A stretch of 64,000 bases of DNA, taken from Rahnella sp. AA (lineage in GTDB: Bacteria > Pseudomonadota > Gammaproteobacteria > Enterobacterales > Enterobacteriaceae). The stretch is from NCBI RefSeq assembly GCF_002834385.1, contig NZ_PITQ01000009.1, positions 113,249-177,248 of the forward strand. The letters are read 5' to 3'. Positions 27,433 through 36,761 of this stretch are shown here, piece after piece (position 1 is the stretch's first letter; each line of letters begins with the position of its first letter). The position numbers and the translations under genes were made by a program. The notes under the pieces were generated by a model. It was not told the DNA's origin. It saw only the letters and a list, made by a program, of their open reading frames with translations, and did not search any database.

Positions 27433-28340
27433 TGATAATGTGCCTTTTTATCCAGCAAATTAAATTTGATCAGCGCAATGGCGGCAAGGATCACCAGCAG
27501 CACCACGGTCATCGCCGAGGCAGCCGGTAAATCCCAGTAACTGAATGCGGTGCGGTAGATGTAAAACAGCAGCAAACTGGTGCTGTTATTCGGCCCGCCA
27601 TTGGTCATGGCGATCACCTGGTCGACAATTCTGAAGGCATTCATCGAGGCATTAATCAGGATAAACAGCGTCGTCGGCATCAGCAGCGGCCACTGTACGC
27701 GGCGGAAAAAATAGCTTCGTGACGCGCCCTCTATTTGTGCGGCTTCCGCCAGCCTCGGGTCAATCTGCTGGAGCGCAGCCAGATAAAAAATCATGAAAAA
27801 ACCGGCTTCACGCCATACCGAAACCGCCATCAGGCTGTAAAGCGCCGTGCCCGGTTCCCCGAGCCAGTTGACAGCTGGCAGCGAGAAAAGCGCCAGCATT
27901 TTGTTTAACAAACCGAGTTGCGGGGTGTAAAAAAACAGCCACAGATTGGCAATGGCTACCATCGGCAATAGTGAAGGAATGAAAAATGCGGCGCGGATCA
28001 TCGCGTTACCGCGCAGACGGCGGTTCACTGCCAGCGCCATCATCAGCGCCAGCACCACAGAGAGCGGGATCGTGATGACCGCGTACAACAGGTTGTTGCG
28101 TAAAGACAGCATGAACACGTCATCATCGAGCAGCGCACGGTAGTTATCCAGCCCGGCAAACTGTGCCGGATGTCCGCTGCGCGCCGCACTGAACAGGCTT
28201 TCCCACACTGTCGCCAGCGCCGGGTAATGAGTAAACAGCAGTAAAAAACCCAGTGCCGGCAACAACAACAGATAGCCATACAGCTGTAATGACAGCCGGC
28301 GTTTACGTGCAGCCGGTACGACAGAATGAAGCATGCTCAT
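27429..28340 (-). CDS. ABC transporter permease, UgpA/MalF type
   Basis: 303 residues, six predicted helices, EAA-like loop (LAEAAQIEGASRSYFFRRVQWPLLMP). Partner of the downstream permease. It lies 17 bases after the binding-protein gene. Confidence 0.88.
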   Translation of the reverse strand: MSMLHSVVPAARKRRLSLQLYGYLLLLPALGFLLLFTHYPALATVWESLFSAARSGHPAQFAGLDNYRALLDDDVFMLSLRNNLLYAVITIPLSVVLALMMALAVNRRLRGNAMIRAAFFIPSLLPMVAIANLWLFFYTPQLGLLNKMLALFSLPAVNWLGEPGTALYSLMAVSVWREAGFFMIFYLAALQQIDPRLAEAAQIEGASRSYFFRRVQWPLLMPTTLFILINASMNAFRIVDQVIAMTNGGPNNSTSLLLFYIYRTAFSYWDLPAASAMTVVLLVILAAIALIKFNLLDKKAHYQ

Positions 28341-28357
28341 GCGGTTCCTTACCGTTG

Positions 28358-29638
28358 TTATTGATAAGGTTTCAGCAGGCGGTCAGCTTGTTTCTGCGCG
28401 GAACTGAGCGCATCTGCTGGCGTTTTTGCCTGCGTGACAGAGGCTTCGATCGCGTGATTTAGCAGTTCCTGGATCTGCACGCTGTTGTATGTCGAAAGCT
28501 CCGGCTGTGAATATTTCAACTGCTCGCGCGCCACCAGTGCCTGCGGGACTTGTTTCACGTAATCTTGCATGACCGGTGTTTCCCAGGCCGCTGGCGATGT
28601 CGCCACGTAACCGGTCGCGATACTCCAGCGTGCCGCCTGCTCAGGCGCTGATACCCAGCGGATAAATTCCATTGCCGCTTTCTGCTGTTCCGGCGTGGTG
28701 TTTTTGAAGACGTAAAGGTTGCCGCCGCCGGTCGGGCTGCCGCGCTGGGTTTTTTCAGGCAACATCGCCACACCAAACGGGAATTTCGCGTTATCGCGTA
28801 CAGTCGTCAGATTGCCGGTGGTGGTCACCATCATGGCCGTTTTACCGTCGATAAAGTCCTGCGGCGTAGTGCCCCAGGCAATGGTGCCTTTTGGTGATAC
28901 GCCGTCTTTCTGCGCCAGATCCGTCAGCCATTGCAACGCTTCGATATTGGCCGGTGTATCAAAGGTGACTGCCGTCCCTTTGCCGTTATCCAGGTGGCTA
29001 CCGTTGGTCGCCGCGATACCCTGGAAGTTCCAGTAACCGTTTGGCGTAGACGGGATTTCAATACCCCACTGTTTGACGTCATTACCCTCGCGGATAACCA
29101 GTTTTTTACCGAAATCAACCACCTGCTGCCAGCTGGCTGGCGGGGTATCACCGTTCAGCCCCGCCTTCTCAAACGCCTGCTTGTTCCAGTACATCACGAC
29201 CGTCGAACGCTGGAACGGGATGCTCCACACTTTGTCCTGAATGTGGCGGATAAAGGCCGGATAAAAACCGTCAATCCACTTTTTGCCCTCAGCGTCATTC
29301 GCCAGATCGCTGACCGGCAGGATCGCGCCTGCATCAATCAGGGAATAAGCTTCGATGTCGCCGATCACTGCAATTTGCGGGGCATTGCCACCGCGAAATG
29401 CCGTCAGCGCTTTGGTTACCGTCGTTGCATAATCACCGGTATAGACCGGCTGAATGCTGATATCAGGGTGCGTTTTCTGAAAATCTTCTACCAGCGTATC
29501 TACCGTGTGGCTGATCTTCCCGCCAACGGCAATCGGGTAGTACATTTGCAATTTCACAGGATCCGCCGCAAAGGCCGACGTTCCGGTGATTAAGAGAACA
29601 GCAGTGGCCAGACGTGAAAAGCGGTGCGCGATAGACAT
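28358..29638 (-). CDS. ABC transporter extracellular binding protein, UgpB-like
   Basis: 426 residues with a signal peptide (about 1-24, ending AFA). Family 1 solute-binding protein; the N-terminal KLQMYYPIAVGGKIS and later PFQRSTVVMYWNKQAFEKAGL and GSPTGGGNLYVFK resemble UgpB-type sn-glycerol-3-phosphate/glycerophosphodiester binding proteins. It captures substrate in the periplasm. The downstream intracellular phosphodiesterase suggests a phosphorylated ligand, but a sugar cannot be excluded. Confidence 0.87.
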   Translation of the reverse strand: MSIAHRFSRLATAVLLITGTSAFAADPVKLQMYYPIAVGGKISHTVDTLVEDFQKTHPDISIQPVYTGDYATTVTKALTAFRGGNAPQIAVIGDIEAYSLIDAGAILPVSDLANDAEGKKWIDGFYPAFIRHIQDKVWSIPFQRSTVVMYWNKQAFEKAGLNGDTPPASWQQVVDFGKKLVIREGNDVKQWGIEIPSTPNGYWNFQGIAATNGSHLDNGKGTAVTFDTPANIEALQWLTDLAQKDGVSPKGTIAWGTTPQDFIDGKTAMMVTTTGNLTTVRDNAKFPFGVAMLPEKTQRGSPTGGGNLYVFKNTTPEQQKAAMEFIRWVSAPEQAARWSIATGYVATSPAAWETPVMQDYVKQVPQALVAREQLKYSQPELSTYNSVQIQELLNHAIEASVTQAKTPADALSSAQKQADRLLKPYQ

Positions 29639-29698
29639 AGTCTTCCCTTTGGCAATAGTCGTTGTAAGAGTGAATAAAAGAGAGCAAAAAAGTGATAA

Positions 29699-30802
29699 CT
29701 ACACGGCAACACGTTGATCTAAAGGCAAACAGGATTGTTCAGCGTGGTAGCAGCGCCTGCCGCCCGCTGTGAAGAAAAAATATTGTGCACCGGTTCCCCA
29801 TTGCAGCCCCACCACCTGACCTTCAGCAAAGCATTTCATACCGGCTACTTTGACGGTCAGGAGTTCCTGGCAACCCGTTAAAGCGCAGGCCACAAGCGTG
29901 TCCGCCCCCATATATTCAACGCTGACTACCTGCCCGTTAAGGCTGGCGTGTTCCGGGGAAACCAGATGAATATCTTCTGCGCGCAGGCCAAGGCTCAGCC
30001 CTTCTTCGTCAATATTGTCCACCACCGGCACCGTCATATTGGCAAGGAAATGACCGGCACCGCGGTGTTCCAGCGGCAGGATGTTCATCGGTGGCGCACC
30101 AATGAATTGCGCGGCAAAAATGCTGGTCGGGTTGTTATAAAGGTTGTCCGGCGTGTCGTGCTGTTCAATGCGGCCATCGTTGAGCAGGATGATCTTATCA
30201 GCCATGCTCATCGCTTCGGTCTGATCGTGGGTGACATACAGCATGGTCAGGCCGAGTTTTTTCTGAATAGCACGAATTTCGCGGCGCATGCTCTGACGCA
30301 GCTTGGCGTCGAGATTAGAAAGCGGTTCGTCCATCAGGCACAGTTTATTGTTGGCGATCACCGCACGCCCGAGCGCCACACGCTGCTGCTGCCCGCCGGA
30401 AAGTTGCGAGGGTAACCTGTCGAGCAGATGCCCGAGCTCCATCAGTTTGCTCACTTCTCCCAGACGTGCGGCAAACTGGCGCTTGTCTTCATTACGCGCA
30501 CGCAGGCCAAACAACAGATTTTCCCGCACGCTCATGTGCGGGAATAACGCGTAAGACTGAAACACCATCGACAACTTACGCTCGGAAGGTGAAAGCGCAG
30601 TGACATCCGATTGCTGAAAATAAATAGCCCCGTTGTCAACCGACTCCAGCCCGGCAATAGCACGTAACATGGTCGATTTCCCGCAGCCGGAAGGCCCGAG
30701 TAAAGCAATAAAATCGCCCTCTTCCACATCGAAACTGATGTCGTTGAGTGCAATTTTATTCCCCCAGGATTTCTGGATGTGATGGAGTGATAAATAGCTC
30801 AT
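29699..30802 (-). CDS. ABC transporter ATP-binding protein, UgpC/MalK type
   Basis: 367 residues. Walker A GPSGCGKST, signature LSGGQQQR, Walker B LCLMDEPLSNLDA and the switch His (YVTHDQTEA) are all intact. A C-terminal TOBE/OB region (about 240-350) is typical of MalK-type ATPases. First gene of the operon; the binding-protein gene follows after 60 bases. Confidence 0.92.
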   Translation of the reverse strand: MSYLSLHHIQKSWGNKIALNDISFDVEEGDFIALLGPSGCGKSTMLRAIAGLESVDNGAIYFQQSDVTALSPSERKLSMVFQSYALFPHMSVRENLLFGLRARNEDKRQFAARLGEVSKLMELGHLLDRLPSQLSGGQQQRVALGRAVIANNKLCLMDEPLSNLDAKLRQSMRREIRAIQKKLGLTMLYVTHDQTEAMSMADKIILLNDGRIEQHDTPDNLYNNPTSIFAAQFIGAPPMNILPLEHRGAGHFLANMTVPVVDNIDEEGLSLGLRAEDIHLVSPEHASLNGQVVSVEYMGADTLVACALTGCQELLTVKVAGMKCFAEGQVVGLQWGTGAQYFFFTAGGRRCYHAEQSCLPLDQRVAV

Positions 30803-30903
30803 GCCGCGTTACGTCTCTCTGACCTGTGATGGGCATAACCTAGCGGGGTAAAATGACGGTTTTATGATGGGCAGATGACGGGCGGAAGATGAAATCATTT
30901 CAG

Positions 30904-30937
30904 GGCCGGAAGGCGCAGGCGGCTACGCCCTCCGGCC
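30904..30937. terminator. Inverted repeat between the rhamnosidase and ABC operons
   Basis: GGCCGGAAGGCG (30904-30915) pairs with CGCCCTCCGGCC (30926-30937) with one mismatch, 10-base loop. Located just after the GH78 stop, so probably a terminator for that gene, although no T-run follows. Confidence 0.55.
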
Positions 30938-30952
30938 AGGCTCTGTGCCGGG

Positions 30953-33625
30953 TTAATCGCGCAGAATATAGGTAATGTGATAATGTCCGGAACCCACTTT
31001 TGCCGATAACCCGCCTGCATCATGCATAAAATCAATGCCGTCGGACTCGACTATGCATTCTGCCAAAAGCAGCGTTATCGTCGCAGACGTATTGGCAGGA
31101 ATGTTGACGTCCAGCACCACTTTTTTGCCCCGGGGACTATCGCCCGTGACTTTCCAGTGCACAGATATTTCACCGTAAAGGGAATGATAGTCCGCATTGA
31201 GCCAGTCCAGCCCACCGCCGATGACCGGGCTGATTACCGCGTGTTTAAATGCGGGCTGCTCCTCATCCACTTCAATGCCAGCCGCCACGCGATAGAGCCA
31301 TTCACCCACCGCCCCGTAGGCATAATGGTTGAATGAGTTCATGTCCGCGCTCCACATTGAACCGTCCGGTCTGATGCCGTCCCAGTGTTCCCAGATGGTG
31401 GTCGCCCCCGCTTTTACCTGATACAACCAGGAAGGAAAATCGTCTTTCAACAACAGATCCCAGGCTTCCTTCGCAAAGCCATTCTGACTGAGGGCATGGC
31501 AGAAATATGGCGTACCGACGAAACCGGTAACCAGATGCCCACCCTGTTCATGGAGCAATTCAACCAGCCTCTGCGCCGTTTTCTGCCGGAAAACATCGGG
31601 TACCAGATTAAAATACAGCGCCAGAATATGTGCAGTTTGTGTTCCCGACGCCAGACGGCCGGTCGGTGTAAAAAATTCATTCTGAAAACTGCGGACGATA
31701 TCCTGATGCAGTTTGAGATATTTTTCATGATCGGACATCCGCTTCAGCGCTTTCGCCGCCCTGGCAAATAACAATGTTGACCAGGCATAATAAGCTGTGC
31801 AGGTGAGGTCATTCGGCGTTGCGCCAAAATAGCTCCCTTCTTTTGCGTCCAGCGCCACCCAATCCCCGAACTGTAACTTGTAGTGCCAGATGTTATTTTC
31901 AGAATGTTCAGTCATAAAGTCGATCCAGGCCTTCATGCTTTCATACTGGTTTTTCAGCACCCGCGTATCGCCATACATCAGATACATCGTCCACGGGTTG
32001 ATCACGGCCGCATCTGCCCACGCTGACGCTGAATCCGTCCCGCCGTCCGATAACAGGCGGTCGCGGCTACAATGGCCGGTCAGAATATCGGGAATGACGT
32101 GAGGAACACCGCCTTCTGCGGTCTGGTCGAATCGCAAATCGGTCAGCCATTTGGCAAAAAAATTACGCGTCTGCATCAGGTAGCTGGCTGTCCGGCAAAA
32201 TATCTGCGCATCTCCTGTCCAGCCAAGACGCTCATCGCGTTGCGGGCAATCTGTCGGGACATCGACAAAATTCCCCTTAAGCCCCCATAAAATATTGTGG
32301 TGAAGTTGATTAATATCCGGATTCGAGCAGGAGAACTGGCCGGTCTGCGTCATTTCGGAATGTAATACGATAGCTTTGAAATTATCCAGTTTCAGCTCGC
32401 CAGGATATTCTTCTATTTTTATATAACGAAATCCCTGACAGGTGAAATGTGGGTGATACGTTTCCTCACCGCCCCCCTTCAGATAATATTCAATCCTCTG
32501 CTGTGCCGACCGTAAATTATCGAGATAGACATTTCCTTTCGCATCCAGCACTTCGAAATGGCGTAATATCACCTTCTCTCCGGCGCGCCCCGTCACATTA
32601 AATTCGACCCAGCCACTCAGGTTTTGCCCGAAATCGATAACCCGGTCACCTTGTGGCGTAATAATAACTGCCAATGGCTTCAGGGTTTCTATCTGGCGTA
32701 CGGTGCAAGTGCCTTGTGCCGTTAATGTCGACTTATCATAATCAATAACATTTACCGCCTGCCAGCGGGTAGCCGGATAATTTTTATTTTTCCAGCCAGC
32801 CTGTTCTTTTCTGGCATCATAAATTTCACCGTCATAAATCTCAGAAAAAAGAACAGGTGAACTGTCGCTCTTCCAGCTTTCATCGGTAATGACGACCTCT
32901 TCAGAACCATCGGCATAATGGATGGCTAACTGACAAATCAGCGCAGTTTGTTCGCCGTAATAATTCCGGTCACGCGTGAATCCCATATCACCTTTATACC
33001 AACCCGCGCCCAGCAATGCACCAAAGGCGTTTATTCCGTCCTCCAGCAAACCGGTCACATCGTATGTCTGATAAAGTAAGTGATGATGATAACTGGTCCA
33101 TCCTGGCGTCAGTTCATCATTGCCGATTTTCTTGCCGTTTAAATAAAGCTGATAAAGCCCCAGCGCACTTACATGCACAAATGCTGATGCAATTTCTTTC
33201 TCATGACTGACGTGAAATTCTTTTCTCAGAGAGGTGGCCGCAGAACTTTTTTTGGCCTCACTGCTTTCGCCTGTAATAAAACTGGCCAGCCAGGGACTGC
33301 CGCATAGCCCGGTAACAAATTGTGCGATCTCACTCCATGCACTGATTTCACCATGGTTATCCTCAATTTGTACACGGACAAAATATCGGGAAGACGGCGC
33401 CAATGATAAATCACCGACTGAAATATTATTGGATATTTCTTCCGGCACAATTCCACTGTCAAAGAACACGTCAGAAAAATTCTTATCGTTTGCGATTTGT
33501 ATATGATATGAAATCTGCCTGACATTACGGTTACTGCTTTTTATTTCCCAGCCAATAACAGGAGTACAGTCAACCCCCTGTAAATAACATTCCTGATTTA
33601 GCGTTAACCTGGAAACGGACAACAT
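30953..33625 (-). CDS. Alpha-L-rhamnosidase, GH78 family
   Basis: 890 residues, full GH78 length, no signal peptide, so a cytosolic enzyme. In order: an N-terminal fibronectin-like domain, Bac_rhamnosid_N (GWTSYHHHLLYQTYDVTGLL, GAGWYKGDMGF), the (alpha/alpha)6 catalytic domain with DCPQRDERLGWTGDAQ (general-acid region), WEHWDGIRPDG (general-base region) and SFNHYAYGAVGEWLYR, then a C-terminal beta domain. It removes terminal L-rhamnose from plant or microbial rhamnosides. It lies downstream of an MFS transporter and an AraC regulator on the same strand. Unlike the high-GC neighbours, parts of this gene are AT-rich. Confidence 0.92.
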   Translation of the reverse strand: MLSVSRLTLNQECYLQGVDCTPVIGWEIKSSNRNVRQISYHIQIANDKNFSDVFFDSGIVPEEISNNISVGDLSLAPSSRYFVRVQIEDNHGEISAWSEIAQFVTGLCGSPWLASFITGESSEAKKSSAATSLRKEFHVSHEKEIASAFVHVSALGLYQLYLNGKKIGNDELTPGWTSYHHHLLYQTYDVTGLLEDGINAFGALLGAGWYKGDMGFTRDRNYYGEQTALICQLAIHYADGSEEVVITDESWKSDSSPVLFSEIYDGEIYDARKEQAGWKNKNYPATRWQAVNVIDYDKSTLTAQGTCTVRQIETLKPLAVIITPQGDRVIDFGQNLSGWVEFNVTGRAGEKVILRHFEVLDAKGNVYLDNLRSAQQRIEYYLKGGGEETYHPHFTCQGFRYIKIEEYPGELKLDNFKAIVLHSEMTQTGQFSCSNPDINQLHHNILWGLKGNFVDVPTDCPQRDERLGWTGDAQIFCRTASYLMQTRNFFAKWLTDLRFDQTAEGGVPHVIPDILTGHCSRDRLLSDGGTDSASAWADAAVINPWTMYLMYGDTRVLKNQYESMKAWIDFMTEHSENNIWHYKLQFGDWVALDAKEGSYFGATPNDLTCTAYYAWSTLLFARAAKALKRMSDHEKYLKLHQDIVRSFQNEFFTPTGRLASGTQTAHILALYFNLVPDVFRQKTAQRLVELLHEQGGHLVTGFVGTPYFCHALSQNGFAKEAWDLLLKDDFPSWLYQVKAGATTIWEHWDGIRPDGSMWSADMNSFNHYAYGAVGEWLYRVAAGIEVDEEQPAFKHAVISPVIGGGLDWLNADYHSLYGEISVHWKVTGDSPRGKKVVLDVNIPANTSATITLLLAECIVESDGIDFMHDAGGLSAKVGSGHYHITYILRD

Positions 33626-33663
33626 AATTAGGCACTCCTTTATAGAAAGAATACGTCTGATAG

Positions 33664-34962
33664 CTACATTTTTTCGAGTGGCATTTCAGCCGGTAAATGG
33701 CGGTATTGTTCAACTGCAATTTCAGCTTCACTCTTAAATTCATTCCGCTGTTTGCCGTGAAAACACAGCCAACCGACAAAAAGCCCCAAAGCGACAATCG
33801 TGGATAAAATGGAATATAACGTGCCAGGCCCCGCATCCAGTAATAAGGGGGTAACGAAAGCAAGCAGCCCGCAAGATAATCTGGAAATTGCCACAATGAT
33901 GCCTTGCGCAGTCGATCTGAGCATGGTCGGAAATGACTCCTGCGACCAGACTTTCATTATGCCTTCAAAAGCAAGCCCACTGCCGATTGCGGTAAAGAAC
34001 AGACAAGAAAACCAGGAAAGCGGTGAGAACTGGAAAATAACCGGCAGAAAAAAGCCCCCCGCGAAACAGAACGCACCGGCGATAAATGCCGGGATACGCT
34101 TAGGGGTATCAACAAACCGCATAAACATTATGCCCGCGATCACACCAACGGGCATGGTCAGTAAATTCCACAGCGAGTTTTTTTCCACAGTGAGACCAAC
34201 GACGTTCACCGCAATATAAGTGCCGAACTGCCCGCCGGTATTGGCCGCAAGATTCGTGAACAGATAAAAAAGGCACAACGAGGTGAATGGCAACAGGTAC
34301 TTGCCCTGGATCAGATCCCTGTACGATGCTTTTTGGGCACGCACGGTAGCAACCCCTTTTCTGCGCTCGTTTCTTGCGGTAAGCCACATCGGTGACTCTG
34401 GTATCGTGCAGCGAAGCACCAGTAACACCGCGGCAACGGCACAAACATGCAGATACATAATTTGACCGCCTGTACGCCCCCAACCGCCTACCAACGCGGA
34501 AATCGCCATCGTGGTGACAATCCCAAGAAACCAAAGAAGGTTGGATAATCCGATAATTTTGCCGCGATTTTTATCCGTTGCTGCCTCAGCAATCGTCGCC
34601 AGTGAAACAGGAAGGTCTGCACCCGTTGCGAACCCGACAAAAAGAGTCCCGACCAACAACACAGTAAAGTCATTACCGAAGGACAGCAGAAGTGAGCCTG
34701 CGATAACCATCATCATCGTCGCAATGAAAATTTTCCGTCTGCCATAACAATCGCCTAACCGGCCACCTAATAAAGCCCCCAGAGCAATACACAGCGTTAA
34801 TACACCAGAAAGAATGCCTATTTCAGCTGATGTTGTGCCTATGGATTTTTGATAGATAACCAGAGCAGTACCATTTGATACAATAGCCGCAGAATCAATA
34901 TAAGATGCCATCCCTGACACAACACCTACATACCAGGGATTAGGCTTTTTTATTATAGTCAT
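33664..34962 (-). CDS. MFS transporter, putative rhamnoside importer
   Basis: 432 residues with twelve predicted membrane helices and the MFS A-motif-like GGRLGDCYGRRKIF between helices 2 and 3; the sugar-transporter family is most similar. It lies 38 bases before the GH78 gene and 79 bases after the AraC-type gene. Substrate is inferred as a rhamnose-containing glycoside because the adjacent hydrolase is intracellular. Confidence 0.85.
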   Translation of the reverse strand: MTIIKKPNPWYVGVVSGMASYIDSAAIVSNGTALVIYQKSIGTTSAEIGILSGVLTLCIALGALLGGRLGDCYGRRKIFIATMMMVIAGSLLLSFGNDFTVLLVGTLFVGFATGADLPVSLATIAEAATDKNRGKIIGLSNLLWFLGIVTTMAISALVGGWGRTGGQIMYLHVCAVAAVLLVLRCTIPESPMWLTARNERRKGVATVRAQKASYRDLIQGKYLLPFTSLCLFYLFTNLAANTGGQFGTYIAVNVVGLTVEKNSLWNLLTMPVGVIAGIMFMRFVDTPKRIPAFIAGAFCFAGGFFLPVIFQFSPLSWFSCLFFTAIGSGLAFEGIMKVWSQESFPTMLRSTAQGIIVAISRLSCGLLAFVTPLLLDAGPGTLYSILSTIVALGLFVGWLCFHGKQRNEFKSEAEIAVEQYRHLPAEMPLEKM

Positions 34963-35041
34963 AATGATTACCTTAAAAAGTTAGGGTTACGCTCACCTTT
35001 TGAATAATACTTAATATCAGCCTTATTACTTACCCATTGCT

Positions 35042-35908
35042 TTAATTAACTAAATTTAATATGACACTATTACTTACCCGAATACGCTCCTGAGAGGGGG
35101 TTCGCTGGAATTGATCCTTATAATTTTCCGTAAGTCGTGAAGGACTACTAAATCCACACATCTGGGCAATTTCACTGACCGCATAATCCGTAGTCCGTAA
35201 CAATTCCTGTGTTTTTAGCAACCGGAAATGCAGCTGGAATTTTTCAGGCGTATAACCGGTGATCTGCTTTATAAAACGAAACATAGTTCTTTTAGTCACG
35301 CCGCTGGATTCACACAAAAATTTCCAGTTAATGTTCTCGCAGTAGTTATTACGTAAGTAATTAATCAGATAGCGCTTACCGTTTTCCAGGCTGTCTGTTT
35401 TATCTTCTTTTTTGTTAGCACACCGAAACAATATGCTGATAATGGTGAAGAGTGCCGATTCCGTGGCGGAAAAATAATCCGAATCAAACTCCAGATCATG
35501 TTTATTGTTAACGAATTCAGCCAGCCGGATAACCTCGGCCATTTCATTTTCGTCCAAGCCTGATTTTTTTAACTTTAATGACCTCTGTTTACGGATTGTT
35601 TCTTTTAACACGTCAGTATTCTTTATGAAATGAAATTGTCTGCTTGTGTGCAGAAGGATGTTAATAATCGATAAGTCGTTTGCGGATTCATAACAATGCA
35701 CATCACTGGCCGATACCAGAAAGAAATCTCCCTGGCAGATAAATTCCACCTGGTCATTAATTATATGAAACCCGCTGCCTTGCCGGACAATAATCAGCTC
35801 ATCGAACTCATGCCCGTGAACATCCTCTTTCATTTGATGGTGCATATCGAACAAACTAAAAGCATGATCATCTGAAAGAAAAAAATCATCGACCCGCAGA
35901 ACTTTCAT
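35042..35908 (-). CDS. AraC-family transcriptional regulator, RhaS/RhaR-like
   Basis: 288 residues: an N-terminal cupin sensor domain (HGHEFDELIIVRQGSGFHIIND, GDFFLVSASDVHCYES) and a C-terminal double helix-turn-helix (WKFLCESSGVTKRTMFRFIK; VSEIAQMCGFSSPSRLTENYKDQF). The sensor layout is like RhaR/RhaS. Inferred to activate the downstream MFS and rhamnosidase genes in response to L-rhamnose or a rhamnoside. Its base composition is clearly more AT-rich than the flanking core genes, a sign of transfer. Confidence 0.87.
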   Translation of the reverse strand: MKVLRVDDFFLSDDHAFSLFDMHHQMKEDVHGHEFDELIIVRQGSGFHIINDQVEFICQGDFFLVSASDVHCYESANDLSIINILLHTSRQFHFIKNTDVLKETIRKQRSLKLKKSGLDENEMAEVIRLAEFVNNKHDLEFDSDYFSATESALFTIISILFRCANKKEDKTDSLENGKRYLINYLRNNYCENINWKFLCESSGVTKRTMFRFIKQITGYTPEKFQLHFRLLKTQELLRTTDYAVSEIAQMCGFSSPSRLTENYKDQFQRTPSQERIRVSNSVILNLVN

Positions 35909-36184
35909 ATCCCCACCAGTTTGCCGTGATGCGTTGTATTTTTTAAAACTTAATTTCTATTATTAATAATATTTTCTTAATGTAATGATTAGACCGTAAT
36001 AATGATGCCAAGTCTACATATCGGGGTGGCACTGGCACGTAAGCGGTAGTGATATTAGTTTCACTTTCACAAATACCTGCGAATGACAGAATTTTTCTAA
36101 TTAGGGAAAAACATATCGGGGGAACAATTGCTGTGGAGGACGGTATCATTTGGCAATGAAACACATAGCCGGTTACGACAGGGT
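35909..36184. other. AT-rich junction between the accessory block and hslJ
   Basis: No gene recognised. AT-rich, with the divergent promoter of the AraC-type gene presumably near 35930-35990. No integrase, tRNA fragment or direct repeat was seen that would mark an insertion boundary. Confidence 0.45.
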
Positions 36185-36213
36185 TTAACTCGTGAACTCA
36201 TTCACGCTATAAT
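36185..36213 (+). promoter_or_regulatory. Candidate hslJ promoter
   Basis: TTAACT (36185-36190, 4 of 6 matches), 17-base spacer, consensus TATAAT (36208-36213). The implied leader to the ATG at 36291 is about 70 bases. Confidence 0.6.
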
Positions 36214-36290
36214 ACACCAACAAAAACCGCATAAGTCAGTTGAATGTATCGATATGATGAGTGCAAAAGGAACGTTTCTCAGGAGAGAAG

Positions 36291-36713
36291 ATGAAGAAGT
36301 CACTGTTTATTCTGGCAGCCGCCGTTACATTGAGCGCATGTAGCCTCAATCAAAATCCCCCGCTTAAACAAACCGATCTGCAACACCACCGCTTTGAACT
36401 GTTGAGCGTCGATGGTCAGACGGTGCCAGCGGCACAAGGCCGTATTCCGGAAATTGAGTTCGGCTCAAATATGCACGTATCCGGCAAAATGTGTAACAAC
36501 TTTATGGGGCAGGGAAAACTGCAAGATAATGTGCTGACCGTGAAAGGCCTGGCTTCCACCATGATGATGTGTGCGGATCAGAACCTGAACAAATGGGATC
36601 ACGTGATCAGTGATGTGCTGAACAACGGCGCGGCCGTTTCCCTGAAGGAACAGAAGCTGACCCTGAAACAAGGCAAGCATACGCTGGTGTACCGCCTGAA
36701 AGACCGGATGTAA
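36291..36713 (+). CDS. hslJ: Heat-inducible lipoprotein HslJ (META domain)
   Basis: 140 residues from the ATG at 36291, which has AGGAG at 36281-36285. A start 30 bases upstream is rejected because the lipoprotein signal begins at MKKSLFILAAA with lipobox LSAC. A META domain follows (HHRFELLSVDGQTV, MHVSGKMCNNFMGQGKL, MMMCADQNLN). HslJ is an outer-membrane lipoprotein associated with novobiocin resistance and heat induction in E. coli. Confidence 0.94.
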   Translation: MKKSLFILAAAVTLSACSLNQNPPLKQTDLQHHRFELLSVDGQTVPAAQGRIPEIEFGSNMHVSGKMCNNFMGQGKLQDNVLTVKGLASTMMMCADQNLNKWDHVISDVLNNGAAVSLKEQKLTLKQGKHTLVYRLKDRM

Positions 36714-36733
36714 TCCGCGCACTTTAGATGCAA

Positions 36734-36759
36734 AAACGCCAAGCGGATGTTTGGCGTTT
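36734..36759. terminator. Bidirectional terminator hslJ/ydbJ
   Basis: AAACGCCAA at 36734-36742 pairs with TTGGCGTTT at 36751-36759; A-run before and T-run after. It lies between convergent stops. Confidence 0.85.
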
Positions 36760-36761
36760 CG

